Below, in pieces: positions 63,775 through 64,000 of a stretch of DNA of 64,000 nt (position 1 is its first letter; the number at the start of each line of letters is the position of its first letter). The translations under genes were made by a program, and so were the position numbers. The DNA is from Acidihalobacter prosperus. Its GTDB lineage: Bacteria; Pseudomonadota; Gammaproteobacteria; DSM-5130; Acidihalobacteraceae. The stretch covers positions 361,397 through 425,396 of the forward strand of contig NZ_JQSG02000003.1 in assembly GCF_000754095.2 (NCBI RefSeq), given 5' to 3'. Under the pieces are notes generated by a model. That model was not told the DNA's origin, ran no database searches, and saw only the letters and a program-made list of their open reading frames with translations.

Positions 63775-64000
63775 ATGCGGGCACTCAAGATTGCTTCATA
63801 CACCCTGACCAACGCCCTTGGGCGAGGGCGCGACGCCACGCTGACGGCGCTGCGCGAACAGCGCGGCGGGCTGCGGCCGAACGATTTCGGCACGGACGGC
63901 CCGACAACCTGGATCGGGCGGGTCGACGGCATCGAGTCGCAGGCGCTGGACGGTCCGTTCTCCGTCTATGACTGCCGCAACAACCGCCTGGCCGCGCTGG
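63775..64000 (+). CDS. Beta-ketoacyl-ACP synthase, N-terminal part (cut by window edge)
   Basis: The first 75 codons run to the right edge. The N-terminus (ASYTLTNALGRGRDATLTALREQRGGLRPNDF) matches the start of FabB/FabF-like ketosynthases of aryl-polyene clusters (ApeO/ApeR type). The catalytic Cys lies outside the window. It starts 19 bases after the exporter gene on the same strand. Confidence 0.82.
   Translation, partial: MRALKIASYTLTNALGRGRDATLTALREQRGGLRPNDFGTDGPTTWIGRVDGIESQALDGPFSVYDCRNNRLAAL

Overview
The window is a GC-rich chromosomal segment from a gammaproteobacterium. Three things support this. The gene orders rhodanese-grxC-secB-gpsA-trmL, envC-ctpA-yibQ-like and glyQ-glyS-gmhB-plsC are typical of the class. 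The glnA-ntrB-ntrC arrangement with NtrC sites fits it too. A class I phosphoribulokinase gene suggests a CO2-fixing chemo- or photoautotroph (Chromatiales/Ectothiorhodospiraceae-like, for example an Acidihalobacter or Thioalkalivibrio relative). The genus is a guess.

Bases 1-15.5 kb form an accessory uptake island. A minus-strand operon encodes a substrate-binding protein, an FbpB/ThiP-type double permease, an ATPase, a COG4280 membrane protein and a 55-residue membrane protein. A second substrate-binding protein and permease follow behind their own promoter. Upstream lie two TonB-dependent receptors (6346-8568 and 11910-14315), each divergent from an OmpR-like regulator whose receiver domain has lost the phospho-acceptor Asp. 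The two regulators are paralogs. A similar 17-bp element (CCTTTCAnnnACCTTnA) sits 102 and 103 bp before their start codons, so this looks like a duplicated receptor/regulator/operator module. A third degenerate regulator (9459-10118) and an intact IS5-like element with TTAA duplications lie between them.

From 15.5 to 31 kb are a five-domain c-di-GMP protein (globin, GAF, GGDEF, EAL, zinc-binding CZB), an NhaD antiporter, an SLC13 transporter, phosphoribulokinase, a FIST protein, an aldo/keto reductase, a chemoreceptor, TatD, TcdA and a TauE/SafE exporter with its usual Alph_Pro_TM partner. From 31 to 53 kb is mostly housekeeping: an acyltransferase/gmhB/glyS/glyQ operon, a TusA/PP-loop thiolation pair, a CDF zinc-type exporter, the glnA-ntrBC nitrogen locus with a visible sigma-54 promoter and NtrC sites, a class 1 pyrD head-to-head with trmL, gpsA/secB/grxC/rhodanese under an ArsR repressor with the cysteine spacing of persulfide sensors, envC/ctpA/deacetylase, coaD and a ferredoxin.

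From 53 kb to the right edge is an aryl-polyene (xanthomonadin-like) pigment locus. The minus strand carries a MipA-type outer-membrane protein, mutM, a flavin-dependent halogenase with intact diagnostic motifs, and an XanB2-type chorismatase. The divergent plus-strand operon carries an acyl carrier protein, a COG4648 membrane protein, an AMP ligase, a hot-dog dehydratase, an LpxL-like acyltransferase, a LolA-like carrier, an MMPL exporter and the start of a ketosynthase. The chorismatase would make a hydroxybenzoate starter, the operon would extend and export the polyene, and the halogenase could halogenate the ring.

No rRNA, tRNA or CRISPR array was recognised.
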